Shown in pieces: positions 12,344 through 20,882 of a stretch of 43,013 bases of DNA; the first letter of the stretch is position 1, and the number at the start of each line of letters is the position of its first letter. This DNA comes from a virus, in the IMG/VR virus record IMGVR_UViG_3300034374_000896, positions 1 through 43,013 of that record; one strand, given 5' to 3'. Position numbers and translations under genes: made by a program. Below the pieces are notes generated by a model that saw only the letters and a list, made by a program, of their open reading frames with translations, had not been told where the DNA came from and ran no database searches.

Positions 12344-13273
12344 ATGGTGAAACATAAACAGCTAGACTTGAAGGGTACTAACACCCTGCGTGATGCAATC
12401 ACTGCATACTTGAATAGCCCTGCCTTTGCTGAACTAAGTGGCCCAACACAGAAGCAGTACGAGACTAGACTGGTTGTAGTTTGTATGACTAAGGTGCAGA
12501 AAGGTAAGGTGCTAGGTAACATCAAGCTACGTGACATCAGCCTCAAGCACGTCACTTACGCTTACGACACGTGGCTTAACGAGAGAGGCCCACGTGCAGC
12601 TAACTACAACGCTTCGTGCCTGAGTATAGTACTTAACCTAGCTCGTCGGCACGAGGCTCTCTTGTACAATCCTGTGTCCCTGCTGAAGCGTAAGGTTGAC
12701 AAGCCTCGCAATGTGAAGTGGACGACTGATGATGTGCGCTTGTTCCTAGACACAGCGTACTCACACTGGTGGTCCCGTAGCATAGGTCTAATCGTACATA
12801 TGTCATACGAGTGGGGCCAACGTATAGGTGATATGCGTCTACTCAAGTGGGACGCTATCGACTTTGAACAGGAACGTGTAGACATCACACAGTCTAAGCG
12901 TGGCGCTGAGGTACACCTGCCTATTGATGATGGGCTAATGCCTATGCTCAAACAACAGAAGGAAGACTTCGGGTTCCAACCATACGTAGCACCACACGTC
13001 AAGCCTAAGAGTGGTAGCTACAATCCATACTCAGAGACTGACATACATCACTACGTCAATCGCGTTAAGGATGAGGCAGGACTAGACCCTGACTTACAGG
13101 CACGTGACTTACGCCGCACAGCTATCACTGAGATGGTGGAAGCAGGCGTTGATCTCGTAGGTATTATGCAGGTGAGTGGACACCAGAACCCTGCCAGTGT
13201 TAAGCCTTACCTAGTCAACACACTCAGCGGTGCATCAGCTGCACTAGCTAAACGCAAAGGAATTACTGAATGA
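12344..13273 (+). CDS. int: Tyrosine recombinase / integrase
   Basis: A 309-aa tyrosine recombinase. ATG at 12344 follows GTGAGGA. N-terminal core-binding domain ~15-115, then the catalytic domain: Arg160 (WGQRIGD), Lys185 (TQSKRG), the box-II segment ARDLRRTAITEM (253-264), His280 (SGHQ) and Tyr289 (VKPYL). The usual His of the HxxR motif is Arg254 here (RDLR with Arg257). It may integrate the phage into the host or resolve concatemers; some T7-like marine phages carry such genes. No tRNA-derived attachment site is visible next to it. It leads directly into the primase gene (ATGA overlap). Confidence 0.85.
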   Translation: MVKHKQLDLKGTNTLRDAITAYLNSPAFAELSGPTQKQYETRLVVVCMTKVQKGKVLGNIKLRDISLKHVTYAYDTWLNERGPRAANYNASCLSIVLNLARRHEALLYNPVSLLKRKVDKPRNVKWTTDDVRLFLDTAYSHWWSRSIGLIVHMSYEWGQRIGDMRLLKWDAIDFEQERVDITQSKRGAEVHLPIDDGLMPMLKQQKEDFGFQPYVAPHVKPKSGSYNPYSETDIHHYVNRVKDEAGLDPDLQARDLRRTAITEMVEAGVDLVGIMQVSGHQNPASVKPYLVNTLSGASAALAKRKGITE

Positions 13274-14061
13274 ATATCAGAGGCTTCCTAGATACACTTA
13301 ACTTAAAGGATGGAGATTCCCTGCGCTTGGATTGCCCTAGCTGCAGGGGGCGTAACACATTCACGTGCTTCAAGGATGGCGGTGACTATGTGTATAACTG
13401 TTTCAAGCTAGACTGTAAGCTCAAGGGTGCGTACTCTACAGATATGACTGTCGAGGAACTCAAGTTGCGTATGGCTCAGCCTAGAAACACTAATGAAAAC
13501 AAAGAGTTACAGCCCTTAGTTTATCCAGAATATGTAGTGCAGCCTACGTCTGATCACATTTTGTTACATAAGTTTATCGACAAGTATGACCTGCACAACG
13601 AGGGCTTGATGTATGACGTGAAGGACAGACGTGCTGTGTTCCCTATCCACTACAACGGTAGACTACTGGATGCTGTGGGACGTGCACTTGATGGTGCTGT
13701 ACCTAAATGGTATCGCTATTCAGGTCAGGCTGACTTCTTTACTAAGCGGGTGAACCCTGATGCAGATGTAGCTGTAGTAGTTGAGGATGTGATAAGTGCG
13801 ATAAAAGTGTCACACTTTGCACCCAGCGCAGTAGGGTTTGCCATACTAGGTACATCACTTAATGTTACAATAATGAAACATTTGGGTGAGTTTCGTGAGG
13901 TAGTCATAGCGTTAGACAGGGACGCTACACACAAGACCTTGCAATACAAGCGAGAGGTAGAGCTATGGACTGGCCTACCTACAAGAGCATTACTACTTGA
14001 CGACGACATCAAGTATGGTGTACAAGATGATATAATGAGATTAAAGGAGATGATACATTGA
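13270..14061 (+). CDS. DNA primase, T7 gp4 N-terminal type (zinc ribbon plus TOPRIM)
   Basis: A 263-aa stand-alone primase that makes RNA primers at the phage fork. N-terminal zinc ribbon: Cys22/Cys25 (CPSC) and Cys44/Cys49. TOPRIM motifs are VVVEDVISAIKVS (Glu near residue 171) and VIALDRDATHK (DxD). In T7 this domain is fused to the helicase; here it is separate and the helicase lies two genes downstream, an arrangement seen in other marine podoviruses. ATG at 13270 overlaps the integrase stop; its own stop overlaps the ThyX start. Confidence 0.85.
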   Translation: MNIRGFLDTLNLKDGDSLRLDCPSCRGRNTFTCFKDGGDYVYNCFKLDCKLKGAYSTDMTVEELKLRMAQPRNTNENKELQPLVYPEYVVQPTSDHILLHKFIDKYDLHNEGLMYDVKDRRAVFPIHYNGRLLDAVGRALDGAVPKWYRYSGQADFFTKRVNPDADVAVVVEDVISAIKVSHFAPSAVGFAILGTSLNVTIMKHLGEFREVVIALDRDATHKTLQYKREVELWTGLPTRALLLDDDIKYGVQDDIMRLKEMIH

Positions 14062-14717
14062 TTGAAGTAACATACATAGATCATATGGGTTCAGACATAT
14101 CTGTAGTTAACGCAGCACGTGTTAGCTTCGGTAAGAAAAGCGAATGGATGCCACGCATACACTACGGTGAGGAGCTAGTGTTGAAACCTAAAGACGCTAA
14201 GCTAATCAAGTATCTCGCTAAGCATAAACACAAGTCACCATTCAATCACACGTTTGTTACATTCCACGTCAAGGCACCTATCTTTGTGGCACGTCAGCTT
14301 CAGAAACACGAGTATATGCCTTGGAACGAAGTGTCGAGGCGGTACGTGGATAGTGAGCCAGAGTTCTACGTACCTGATGTGTGGCGTGGACGTAGTGCTG
14401 ATAAGAAGCAAGGCAGTGAAGGTGAAGTAAAGAGTAATGCGAATGTGTTCTACTACAACACAAAAGCTCTAATGCTTTACAACCAACAACTAGATGAAGG
14501 TGTAACACCTGAACAAGCACGTATGCATTTACCACAGTCTATGATGACGGAGTGGTACTGGTCAGGTACACTGTTCGCCTTTGCTAAGATGTGTAGCCTA
14601 CGCTTGAAGTCAGACACACAAGAAGAGACACAGTTAGTAGCACAGAAGGTTGCTTTGACTATGGCTAAGATATATCCTGTATCGTGGGATGCACTAATGG
14701 AGTACGAGGAGGAATAG
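14058..14717 (+). CDS. thyX: Flavin-dependent thymidylate synthase
   Basis: ThyX (219 aa) methylates dUMP to dTMP using FAD and methylene-tetrahydrofolate, supplying dTTP for phage DNA. The signature is RQLQKHEYMPWNEVSRRYV (79-97): the classical RHR-x7-S appears as Lys83-His84-Glu85 with Ser93, a variant I recall from marine phages. LAKHKHKSPFNHTFVTFHV (53-71) is the conserved N-terminal motif. It starts with TTG at 14058, just after AAGGAGATGAT, overlapping the primase stop by 4 bp. A class II reductase and MazG downstream complete the nucleotide module. Confidence 0.9.
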   Translation: MIEVTYIDHMGSDISVVNAARVSFGKKSEWMPRIHYGEELVLKPKDAKLIKYLAKHKHKSPFNHTFVTFHVKAPIFVARQLQKHEYMPWNEVSRRYVDSEPEFYVPDVWRGRSADKKQGSEGEVKSNANVFYYNTKALMLYNQQLDEGVTPEQARMHLPQSMMTEWYWSGTLFAFAKMCSLRLKSDTQEETQLVAQKVALTMAKIYPVSWDALMEYEEE

Positions 14718-14720
14718 TTT

Positions 14721-14921
14721 TTGTTAGACTTACATTTTATTTACGGTCTGTTAGTTATGTATGGCCTGGGTGCTATCCTATTGCTGTACATTACAGATGC
14801 AGCTGATCCTGATAGACCTAACGCACACATATGGCTAGCCTTGACTTGGCCTTTCATTACAGTAATGACTGTGCTAGAGGACTTAGTACTACGAAGTAGA
14901 GGAGACTACGACGATGAGTGA
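14721..14921 (+). CDS. Two-helix membrane protein (66 aa), TTG start
   Basis: No ATG is usable; TTG at 14721 lies seven bases after GAGGAGGA, so it is the likely start. Product MLDLHFIYGLLVMYGLGAIL, LLYITDAADPDRPNAHIWLA, then LTWPFITVMTVLEDL. Two transmembrane helices with a short polar loop. It overlaps the helicase gene by 8 bp. Unknown function. Confidence 0.6.
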   Translation: MLDLHFIYGLLVMYGLGAILLLYITDAADPDRPNAHIWLALTWPFITVMTVLEDLVLRSRGDYDDE

Positions 14922-16143
14922 GACAGCGTTACTACGTACCCTGTTAGACAAAGAGTTCTACGACAACCACAAAGGAATACGTTGTCCTGATGAGTTGTTC
15001 ACTAAAGATATGCGTAAGATCAAGCAAGCCTTAGATCAAGCTATGGATGTTTACGATAAGTCAGTCAGCCCTGCTGAACTGGAGGCGTTGTTCTTTACAG
15101 CTAACCGCACTATGACTACAGCTAACAAGGAGACATACAAGCAACTGTTCAAACGCATAGAGAACGAACAGCCTATGCACGAGGAGATTGCTACTGAGGT
15201 TATGTCTCGTTTGTTTCAACAGCACGTAGGTGAGAAGGTAGCTAACCTTGGGTTCAAGTATGTGAATGGCGAAGAGAATAACTTGGAGTCACTGCGTACT
15301 TTGCTCGACGATTACAAGGATAACTTTACACCCAACCTCAACATCAAGTTCGAGGACATTGAGCTAGACACTGTGCTTGACGGTATTCAGATTGAGAGCC
15401 AGTGGAAGATGAACATCCCTAGCCTGCGACAACGTGTTGAGGGTATCAGTGGTGGTCATTTAGTGATGGTGGGCGCACGTCCTAACACAGGTAAGACTAC
15501 ATTCCACGCATCTCTTATCGCTGCACCGAATGGCTTTGCTCATCAGGGTGCTAAGTGTCTTGTGCTTACCAACGAAGAGAAGTATGTACGTGTAGCTGCA
15601 CGTTATGTACAGGCATCATCAGGTATGAACATCAAGCAGATCGTAGAGAACAAAGCTCTAGCTCTGACACGGTACAATGCAGTCAAGCAGAACGTACAGA
15701 TGAAGGACAGCACAGGTAAAGATATGAACTGGGTTGAGGCTGTAGTGAAGAGCTACCGTCCTGACATTGTAGTGCTAGATATGGGTGACAAGTTTGCTAA
15801 CCGTACTGGTGATAAGTCAGACATCTACTTGAAGGATGCAGCTATCCACGCACGTAACATCGCTAAGCTGTACGACTGTGCAGTGATCTGGATGTCACAG
15901 CTGAGTGCTGTAGCTGAGGGTGTAGTACAACCTGATATGTCAATGATGGAGGGCAGTAAGACAGGCAAGGCTGCTGAAGCTGATCTGATGATACTGATCT
16001 CTAAGAACAGACAAGTCGAGGGCGTTGACTCAGATGAGGACTTGACACGGTACTTAACTATTGCTAAGAACAAACTCGACGGTGGGTGGCACGGACGTAT
16101 CACCTGTGAGTTAGACGGAGACATAGCGCAGTACAGCGCATAA
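14914..16143 (+). CDS. Replicative DnaB-like helicase (T7 gp4 C-terminal type)
   Basis: A 409-aa hexameric-helicase homolog. Walker A is GARPNTGKT (187-195), Walker B IVVLDMGD (285-292), followed by CAVIWMSQLS (sensor-like Gln) and a C-terminal KNKLDGG element. Residues 1-140 form a helical N-terminal domain without primase motifs. Works with the separate primase upstream and PolA downstream at the replication fork. ATG at 14914 follows AGAGGAG. Confidence 0.85.
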   Translation: MSETALLRTLLDKEFYDNHKGIRCPDELFTKDMRKIKQALDQAMDVYDKSVSPAELEALFFTANRTMTTANKETYKQLFKRIENEQPMHEEIATEVMSRLFQQHVGEKVANLGFKYVNGEENNLESLRTLLDDYKDNFTPNLNIKFEDIELDTVLDGIQIESQWKMNIPSLRQRVEGISGGHLVMVGARPNTGKTTFHASLIAAPNGFAHQGAKCLVLTNEEKYVRVAARYVQASSGMNIKQIVENKALALTRYNAVKQNVQMKDSTGKDMNWVEAVVKSYRPDIVVLDMGDKFANRTGDKSDIYLKDAAIHARNIAKLYDCAVIWMSQLSAVAEGVVQPDMSMMEGSKTGKAAEADLMILISKNRQVEGVDSDEDLTRYLTIAKNKLDGGWHGRITCELDGDIAQYSA

Positions 16144-16156
16144 AGAGGAGAGTAGA

Positions 16157-18205
16157 GTGAGGACAGTATTAGACGTAGAAAACAATAGCCAGAAGATAGA
16201 AGGTAAGACTATACTTGATCCTTGGCAACCTGGTAACATACTTGTACAGGTAGGCACTCTCAATGTAGATAACACAGATGAGATGCACATCTTGAACTTC
16301 GATCACACTGAAGCTAAAGACACGACAGGTGGTGCAGCATTCGTGCTACAAGCAGTGCTTGATGAGACTACCTTGTTGATTATGCATAACGCACGTCACG
16401 ACTTGCCTTGGCTATGGGAGTCAGGCTTCAACTATGATGGCTTGATATACGACACACTGATTGGTGAGTACCTACTACTGCGTGGGGTCAAGCGAGGATT
16501 GGGTCTGGGTCATTGTGCTGAGGTGCGTAACTTACCATCGTATAAACTAGACACACTCAAGGAGTACTACAAGAAAGGGTACAACACAGATGAGATACCA
16601 CTGGCTGAACTGACAGAGTATCTTGTAGGTGACTTGAATGTGACACGTGAATTGTTCTTAGCACAGGAGCACGACTTCTCACAGCCAGAGAGTAAGTCAA
16701 TGATACGTGTACGTGACATCAGTATGAAGGTATGTATGACTCTGTGTCGTATGTATCAGCGTGGCTTCAAGGTAGATCGTAATGCACTAGAGCAAGTACG
16801 TGAAGAGTTCGAGCAAGAGAAGGTTGAACTAGAGACACGCATCAACGCTAAGGTACGTGACCTGATGGGAGACACGCCTATCAATATGTCATCCCCTGAG
16901 CAGAAGTCTCAAGTGATCTACAGTAAGAAGCCTAACAACAAGAAGGAATGGGCTGAACTATTTGAGCACGTCAACACAGTCGATGAGTATCGCTCTACTG
17001 TCAAGGCTAACTCTACTCACGTGATGAAGACTAAAGCTTACACGTGTCCTACGTGCAACGGCGCTGGGCATACATACAAAGTCAAGAAGGATGGCACCAA
17101 GTACGCTAGACCTAACAAGTGCAAGGACTGTGATGCACGTGGCTACAAACTAGAAGAGACCAACCAAGTAGCAGGTCTCAACTTCTTCCCGCCTAACAAG
17201 GACTGGGTTAGCGATAGTGGGTTCTCTACATCCAAGGGTAACCTTGATATACTTATCGCTACAGCTAGATCAAAAGGTATGCTAGAGGCTGAGGCTTTCC
17301 TAGCTGATCTACGTAGGTTAAACGCTATCACTAGCTACCTGAATAACTTTGTAGGTGGTATCAGTTTGTTCACTAAGCCTGACGATTTGCTGCACGTTGA
17401 TCTATCACAGACTACTGCAGCTACTGGACGGTTCAGTGGACGTAACCCTAATATGCAGAATATGCCAAGAGGCAACACGTTCCCAATCAAGAAGGTCTTC
17501 GTGTCTCGCTTCGATGGTGGCTACGTGATGGAGGCCGACTTTGCCCAGCTTGAATTTAGAACAGCAGCGTTCCTCGCACAGGACGAGACTGCAATGCAAG
17601 AGATCGCCACAGGGTTCGACGTGCACAGTTACACGGCGCAAGTTATCACTGATGCTGGTCAACCAACGACACGCCAAGAAGCTAAGGAGCACACCTTCGC
17701 ACCCCTCTTTGGCGCAACTGGTTATGGAAGACCCAAGGCTGTCGCAGCGTATTATGAACACTTCACAGAGAAGTACAAAGGCGTAGCTAAGTGGCACAAG
17801 AAGCTAGCCAAGGAAGCAGTTAACCTATTGAAGATTACTAACGTGAGTGGTAGGCAGTATGCTTTCCCTGACTGTAAGCGTAGAGAGAATGGCAGCGTGA
17901 CTCATATGACTAACATCAAGAACTATCCAGTGCAGGGCTTTGCTACTGGTGATGTGGTGCCAGTCGTACTGATGGAGATAGAGGAGAGGCTCAAGGGTTT
18001 GCAGTCCTGCTTAGTCAATACAGTACACGACTCAGCTGTAATAGATATTCACCCAGACGAGAAGGAGTATGTCATTGCTATGATAAATACATTGAACGAT
18101 GATCTCAATCGTATCATCGAAGAAGCTTACGGAGTAGAGATGAATGTGCCTCTATTATTAGAAGCAAAAATCGGTCCGAATTGGCTTGACACTAAGGACG
18201 TTTAG
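16157..18205 (+). CDS. polA: Family A DNA polymerase with DnaJ-like zinc-finger insert
   Basis: A 682-aa replicative polymerase starting with GTG at 16157 (AGAGGAG upstream). The 3'-5' exonuclease has DVE (Asp6, Glu8), HNARHDLPWL and VGDLNVTRELF. Polymerase motif A has Asp461 in EADFAQLEFR; motif B is R506-K510-F514 with Phe518 where Pol I and T7 have Tyr (LFGA instead of YG); motif C is His624-Asp625. In the thumb region lies a zinc finger: Cys297/Cys300 in CPTCNGAG and Cys322/Cys325 in CKDCDARG, the CxxCxGxG pattern of DnaJ. A DnaJ-like insert is the described hallmark of HMO-2011-type phages, as I recall, and is the main basis for my taxonomic call. Confidence 0.92.
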   Translation: MRTVLDVENNSQKIEGKTILDPWQPGNILVQVGTLNVDNTDEMHILNFDHTEAKDTTGGAAFVLQAVLDETTLLIMHNARHDLPWLWESGFNYDGLIYDTLIGEYLLLRGVKRGLGLGHCAEVRNLPSYKLDTLKEYYKKGYNTDEIPLAELTEYLVGDLNVTRELFLAQEHDFSQPESKSMIRVRDISMKVCMTLCRMYQRGFKVDRNALEQVREEFEQEKVELETRINAKVRDLMGDTPINMSSPEQKSQVIYSKKPNNKKEWAELFEHVNTVDEYRSTVKANSTHVMKTKAYTCPTCNGAGHTYKVKKDGTKYARPNKCKDCDARGYKLEETNQVAGLNFFPPNKDWVSDSGFSTSKGNLDILIATARSKGMLEAEAFLADLRRLNAITSYLNNFVGGISLFTKPDDLLHVDLSQTTAATGRFSGRNPNMQNMPRGNTFPIKKVFVSRFDGGYVMEADFAQLEFRTAAFLAQDETAMQEIATGFDVHSYTAQVITDAGQPTTRQEAKEHTFAPLFGATGYGRPKAVAAYYEHFTEKYKGVAKWHKKLAKEAVNLLKITNVSGRQYAFPDCKRRENGSVTHMTNIKNYPVQGFATGDVVPVVLMEIEERLKGLQSCLVNTVHDSAVIDIHPDEKEYVIAMINTLNDDLNRIIEEAYGVEMNVPLLLEAKIGPNWLDTKDV

Positions 18206-18254
18206 TGTTATAACTACGACTCTTTGAAACTGTGTAAATGTGAAAGGATACACA

Positions 18255-19136
18255 ATGAGTAACAATCAAATCGCACTGGCTACAGAAGGTAAATCATTGG
18301 CAGAGATGATGGGTCTAGCTGAGAACTCAAGTGGTAAGCGTTCAATGCTACCTCGCTTCAGTCAAATCCATTCGCCTGTCAAAGGTGAGATCGAAGTCAA
18401 CGGCAAGACTATTAAAGTCGATGCTATTCCAGCTGGTGCATACAAGCTTACACAATCAGACGACAAGATCGTGTACGCTACAAACCCGAAGGTTCGCATC
18501 TTTGCCCAGCGCCAGCAGTGGACACGTTGGGACTCTCAAGCTAACGAGATGATCAAGACTGTTCTAGTTAACAACTTGAATGGTGACCTGAAGGATAACA
18601 CTGGTGGCTTCAACGCAGGCCGACCATCAGGCTATGTCGAAGACTTCAAGTCTCTACCTAAAGAGACACAGCAGTTGATGCGTGACACTAAGCGCACCAA
18701 GGTAGTCTTCGGTACTGTAGTGATGGAAGGTGCTATGGATGAGCAGGGTAATCCTATTGATGATTCATCTATCACAGCACAAGAGATTCCATTTGTGTTG
18801 GACGTGAAGAGCCGTGGTTCTATCAAGGCTGTTGATGATGCACTCAAGAAGATTGAGCGTAAGAATGCACTGCCTTTGCAGTACTACCTTACACTTGGTG
18901 CTGATCTACACGAGATGCCTAACGGTAGTGAGTACGCTACATTCACGCTTGACCTTGCAGACAAGCACGAGCTAGACGAGTCAGACAAAGACATCTTGGA
19001 TAGCTTTATGGATTGGATTGCAGGGATGAATGGTTACATCAATGACCAACACGAAGAGCGTAGCGGTGGCACTATGTCAGCTAAAGCTGAAGCGGTGATC
19101 AACGACATCGTGGAAGTCGAGGTTGCAGCAGAATGA
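18255..19136 (+). CDS. Probable single-stranded DNA-binding protein (293 aa)
   Basis: ATG at 18255 after GAAAGGA. It lies between PolA and the exonuclease, where T7-like phages place the SSB gene. The N-terminal region (MMGLAENSSGKRSMLPRFSQ) is basic, followed by a beta-rich body (KTIKVDAIPAGAYKLTQSDD) and an acidic C-terminal end (INDIVEVEVAAE) like SSB tails. No catalytic motif is visible. The SSB call rests on position and tail; an annealing or recombination-mediator role is possible. Confidence 0.5.
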   Translation: MSNNQIALATEGKSLAEMMGLAENSSGKRSMLPRFSQIHSPVKGEIEVNGKTIKVDAIPAGAYKLTQSDDKIVYATNPKVRIFAQRQQWTRWDSQANEMIKTVLVNNLNGDLKDNTGGFNAGRPSGYVEDFKSLPKETQQLMRDTKRTKVVFGTVVMEGAMDEQGNPIDDSSITAQEIPFVLDVKSRGSIKAVDDALKKIERKNALPLQYYLTLGADLHEMPNGSEYATFTLDLADKHELDESDKDILDSFMDWIAGMNGYINDQHEERSGGTMSAKAEAVINDIVEVEVAAE

Positions 19137-20005
19137 ACCACACAGCTGAGCTAGCACTACACACATTCCTACAGAAAGCACTTGCAGGTGAGACTATAGT
19201 TGATGAAGCTGTGATCGAACAGGTAGGTAAAGACGTAGCGGATGCTGTGCGTAAGCAGTTCAGCGGCGGTCCACGTGACGAGTTTAAACTACGGATGTCC
19301 AACCTTGGGCGTCCGACTTGTCAGTTGTGGTTCGAGAAGAATGACCCTGAAGATAAGACACCATTTCCTCCACACTTCCTAGTTAATATGATGCTAGGCG
19401 ATATTGTAGAGGCGATGTTCAAAGGGTTACTTCGTGCTGCTGATGTAGAGTTTACGGATAACGAGAAGGTTGTACTCACTCTGTCTGACGGTACAGAGAT
19501 ACAAGGTGAGTACGATATGGTTCTTGATGGTAAGGTGGATGATGTTAAGTCTGCATCACCTTGGTCATACAAGAATAAGTTCAAGGACTTTGAAACACTA
19601 GCACAAGGCGATAGCTTTGGTTATGTAAGTCAGCTTGTAGGGTACGCTACAGCAGCCGACAAAGAGGTTGGCGGTTGGTGGGTAGTCAATAAAGCTAATG
19701 GGGAGTTCAAGTATGTTGACGCTGGTAATGTTAACGTTGATGAGCAACTACAGAAGATTGAAAAGACGGTAGAGTACATACAGTCTGATCAACCATTCGA
19801 GCGTTGCTTTGATGCAGTACCTGAAACGTATCGTAAGAAAGCGTCAGGTAATCTTGTGCTCAACTCTGCGTGTAAGTTCTGTGCATACAAACATAAGTGT
19901 TGGCCTAACCTAACTACTGAGCCATCACGTGTATCACAGGCTGCAGAGAAACCTATGGTAGACTATGTGTTTATAGGAGATGAACTTGCCAGCGAAGAGA
20001 CATAA
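19133..20005 (+). CDS. Cas4/RecB-like exonuclease with Fe-S cysteines
   Basis: A 290-aa PD-(D/E)XK nuclease. Active-site residues are Asp128 (GEYDMVLDG), Asp137 and Lys139 (DDVKS), and YVSQLVGYA (~164-172, Gln). Cys63 (RPTCQLW) together with Cys247, Cys250 and Cys256 (ACKFCAYKHKC) forms the split four-cysteine Fe-S cluster typical of Cas4 and AddB nucleases. It replaces T7 gp6 exonuclease: degrading host DNA, removing primers, or recombination. ATGA overlap with the SSB-like gene; endonuclease I follows. Confidence 0.85.
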   Translation: MNHTAELALHTFLQKALAGETIVDEAVIEQVGKDVADAVRKQFSGGPRDEFKLRMSNLGRPTCQLWFEKNDPEDKTPFPPHFLVNMMLGDIVEAMFKGLLRAADVEFTDNEKVVLTLSDGTEIQGEYDMVLDGKVDDVKSASPWSYKNKFKDFETLAQGDSFGYVSQLVGYATAADKEVGGWWVVNKANGEFKYVDAGNVNVDEQLQKIEKTVEYIQSDQPFERCFDAVPETYRKKASGNLVLNSACKFCAYKHKCWPNLTTEPSRVSQAAEKPMVDYVFIGDELASEET

Positions 20006-20423
20006 CCCTCGCAGGTATCGTAGTGGTCTGGAGAAAGTTGTAGCTAAGTTCCTGAAGGACAAACAAAAGAGGTTGAGATATGAAGACCTCAAGATTGACT
20101 GGAAGGACTTACGCTATAGAACTTACACTCCAGACTTCGTACTAGACAACGGTATCATAATCGAAACTAAGGGCATCTTCGATAGTGAAGATAGACGCAA
20201 GCACGTAGCAGTACGAGAGCAGCACCCTGAGTTAGACATCAGGTTTGTATTTAGTAACGCTAATGCTAAGCTGTACAAGGGAGCCAAGAGTACGTATGCA
20301 GTCTGGTGTAAGAAGCACGACTTCAAGTATGCACACAGGGTGATACCCGAAGAGTGGTTAGCAGAAGAAGGTGAGCCACTTAGAACTACACACATTAAAC
20401 TAGAGGCAGAGAAAGATGAGTGA
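19980..20423 (+). CDS. Endonuclease I, Holliday-junction resolvase (T7 gp3 type)
   Basis: 147 aa, very close in layout to T7 endonuclease I: Glu18 (RSGLEKVV), Asp52 (YTPDFVLDNG), Glu62 and Lys64 (IIIETKG) correspond to T7 Glu20, Asp55, Glu65 and Lys67. It resolves branched DNA before packaging and helps break down host DNA. It starts in the last codons of the exonuclease gene (TATAGGAG site), a 26-bp overlap. Confidence 0.9.
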   Translation: MNLPAKRHNPRRYRSGLEKVVAKFLKDKQKRLRYEDLKIDWKDLRYRTYTPDFVLDNGIIIETKGIFDSEDRRKHVAVREQHPELDIRFVFSNANAKLYKGAKSTYAVWCKKHDFKYAHRVIPEEWLAEEGEPLRTTHIKLEAEKDE

Positions 20424-20712
20424 GATAGACAAGGATGAGTTTGCAGTAGTGTTGAAACCTACAGGCTTAGTAGACGGTGAATACACTACAGTGACACTGT
20501 ATCTTATGCCGCACGACGATACGACACTAGATGATAAGACTTACGGTAGACTTTATGATGCAGCTAGCTTGATGGCTACGCTGTTTGATCTTATGGAGGA
20601 CTACCCTCAGCTTGTCGATATGGCTGTGCAACGGCGTAACGAGATAGCACAAACTGATTTCTTAGAAACTAATCGACTGACACCTTTCAGTAAAACATAT
20701 GGGAGCGCCTAA
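20416..20712 (+). CDS. Hypothetical acidic protein (98 aa)
   Basis: ATG at 20416 overlaps the endonuclease I stop by 8 bp. Product MSEIDKDEFAVVLKPTGLVD, a beta-rich middle (EYTTVTLYLMPHDDTTLDDK) and a helical end (LMATLFDLMEDYPQLVDMAV). Likely an accessory of the replication module. No family recognised. Confidence 0.65.
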   Translation: MSEIDKDEFAVVLKPTGLVDGEYTTVTLYLMPHDDTTLDDKTYGRLYDAASLMATLFDLMEDYPQLVDMAVQRRNEIAQTDFLETNRLTPFSKTYGSA

Positions 20713-20882
20713 TGAACAAACGTTTTAGTGTGACATTTGTTCTTGAAGTAGATGAGGATAACAACTTACTATCCTCTGTAGAAGAAGCACATATTGATGA
20801 TGTGTATGATTTAATTAAAGACTTATTCTACGATGTAGATGATGTCGAAGCAGAAAACATAACAGTTAAGGAGAGACTATGA
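20712..20882 (+). CDS. Small acidic protein (56 aa)
   Basis: ATG at 20712 overlaps the preceding stop (TAATG); stop 20880-20882 overlaps the MazG start. Product MNKRFSVTFVLEVDEDNNLL, SSVEEAHIDDVYDLIKDLFY, DVDDVEAENITVKERL. Complete, well-coupled frame in the operon. Unknown function. Confidence 0.6.
   Translation: MNKRFSVTFVLEVDEDNNLLSSVEEAHIDDVYDLIKDLFYDVDDVEAENITVKERL

Noticed and set aside
18168-18182. Possible ninth palindromic copy (TCGGTCCGAATT) at the end of polA
   Set aside because: Only a 9-bp half-site matches; the residues there (KIGPNW) are normal for the polymerase C-terminus, so it is probably chance.
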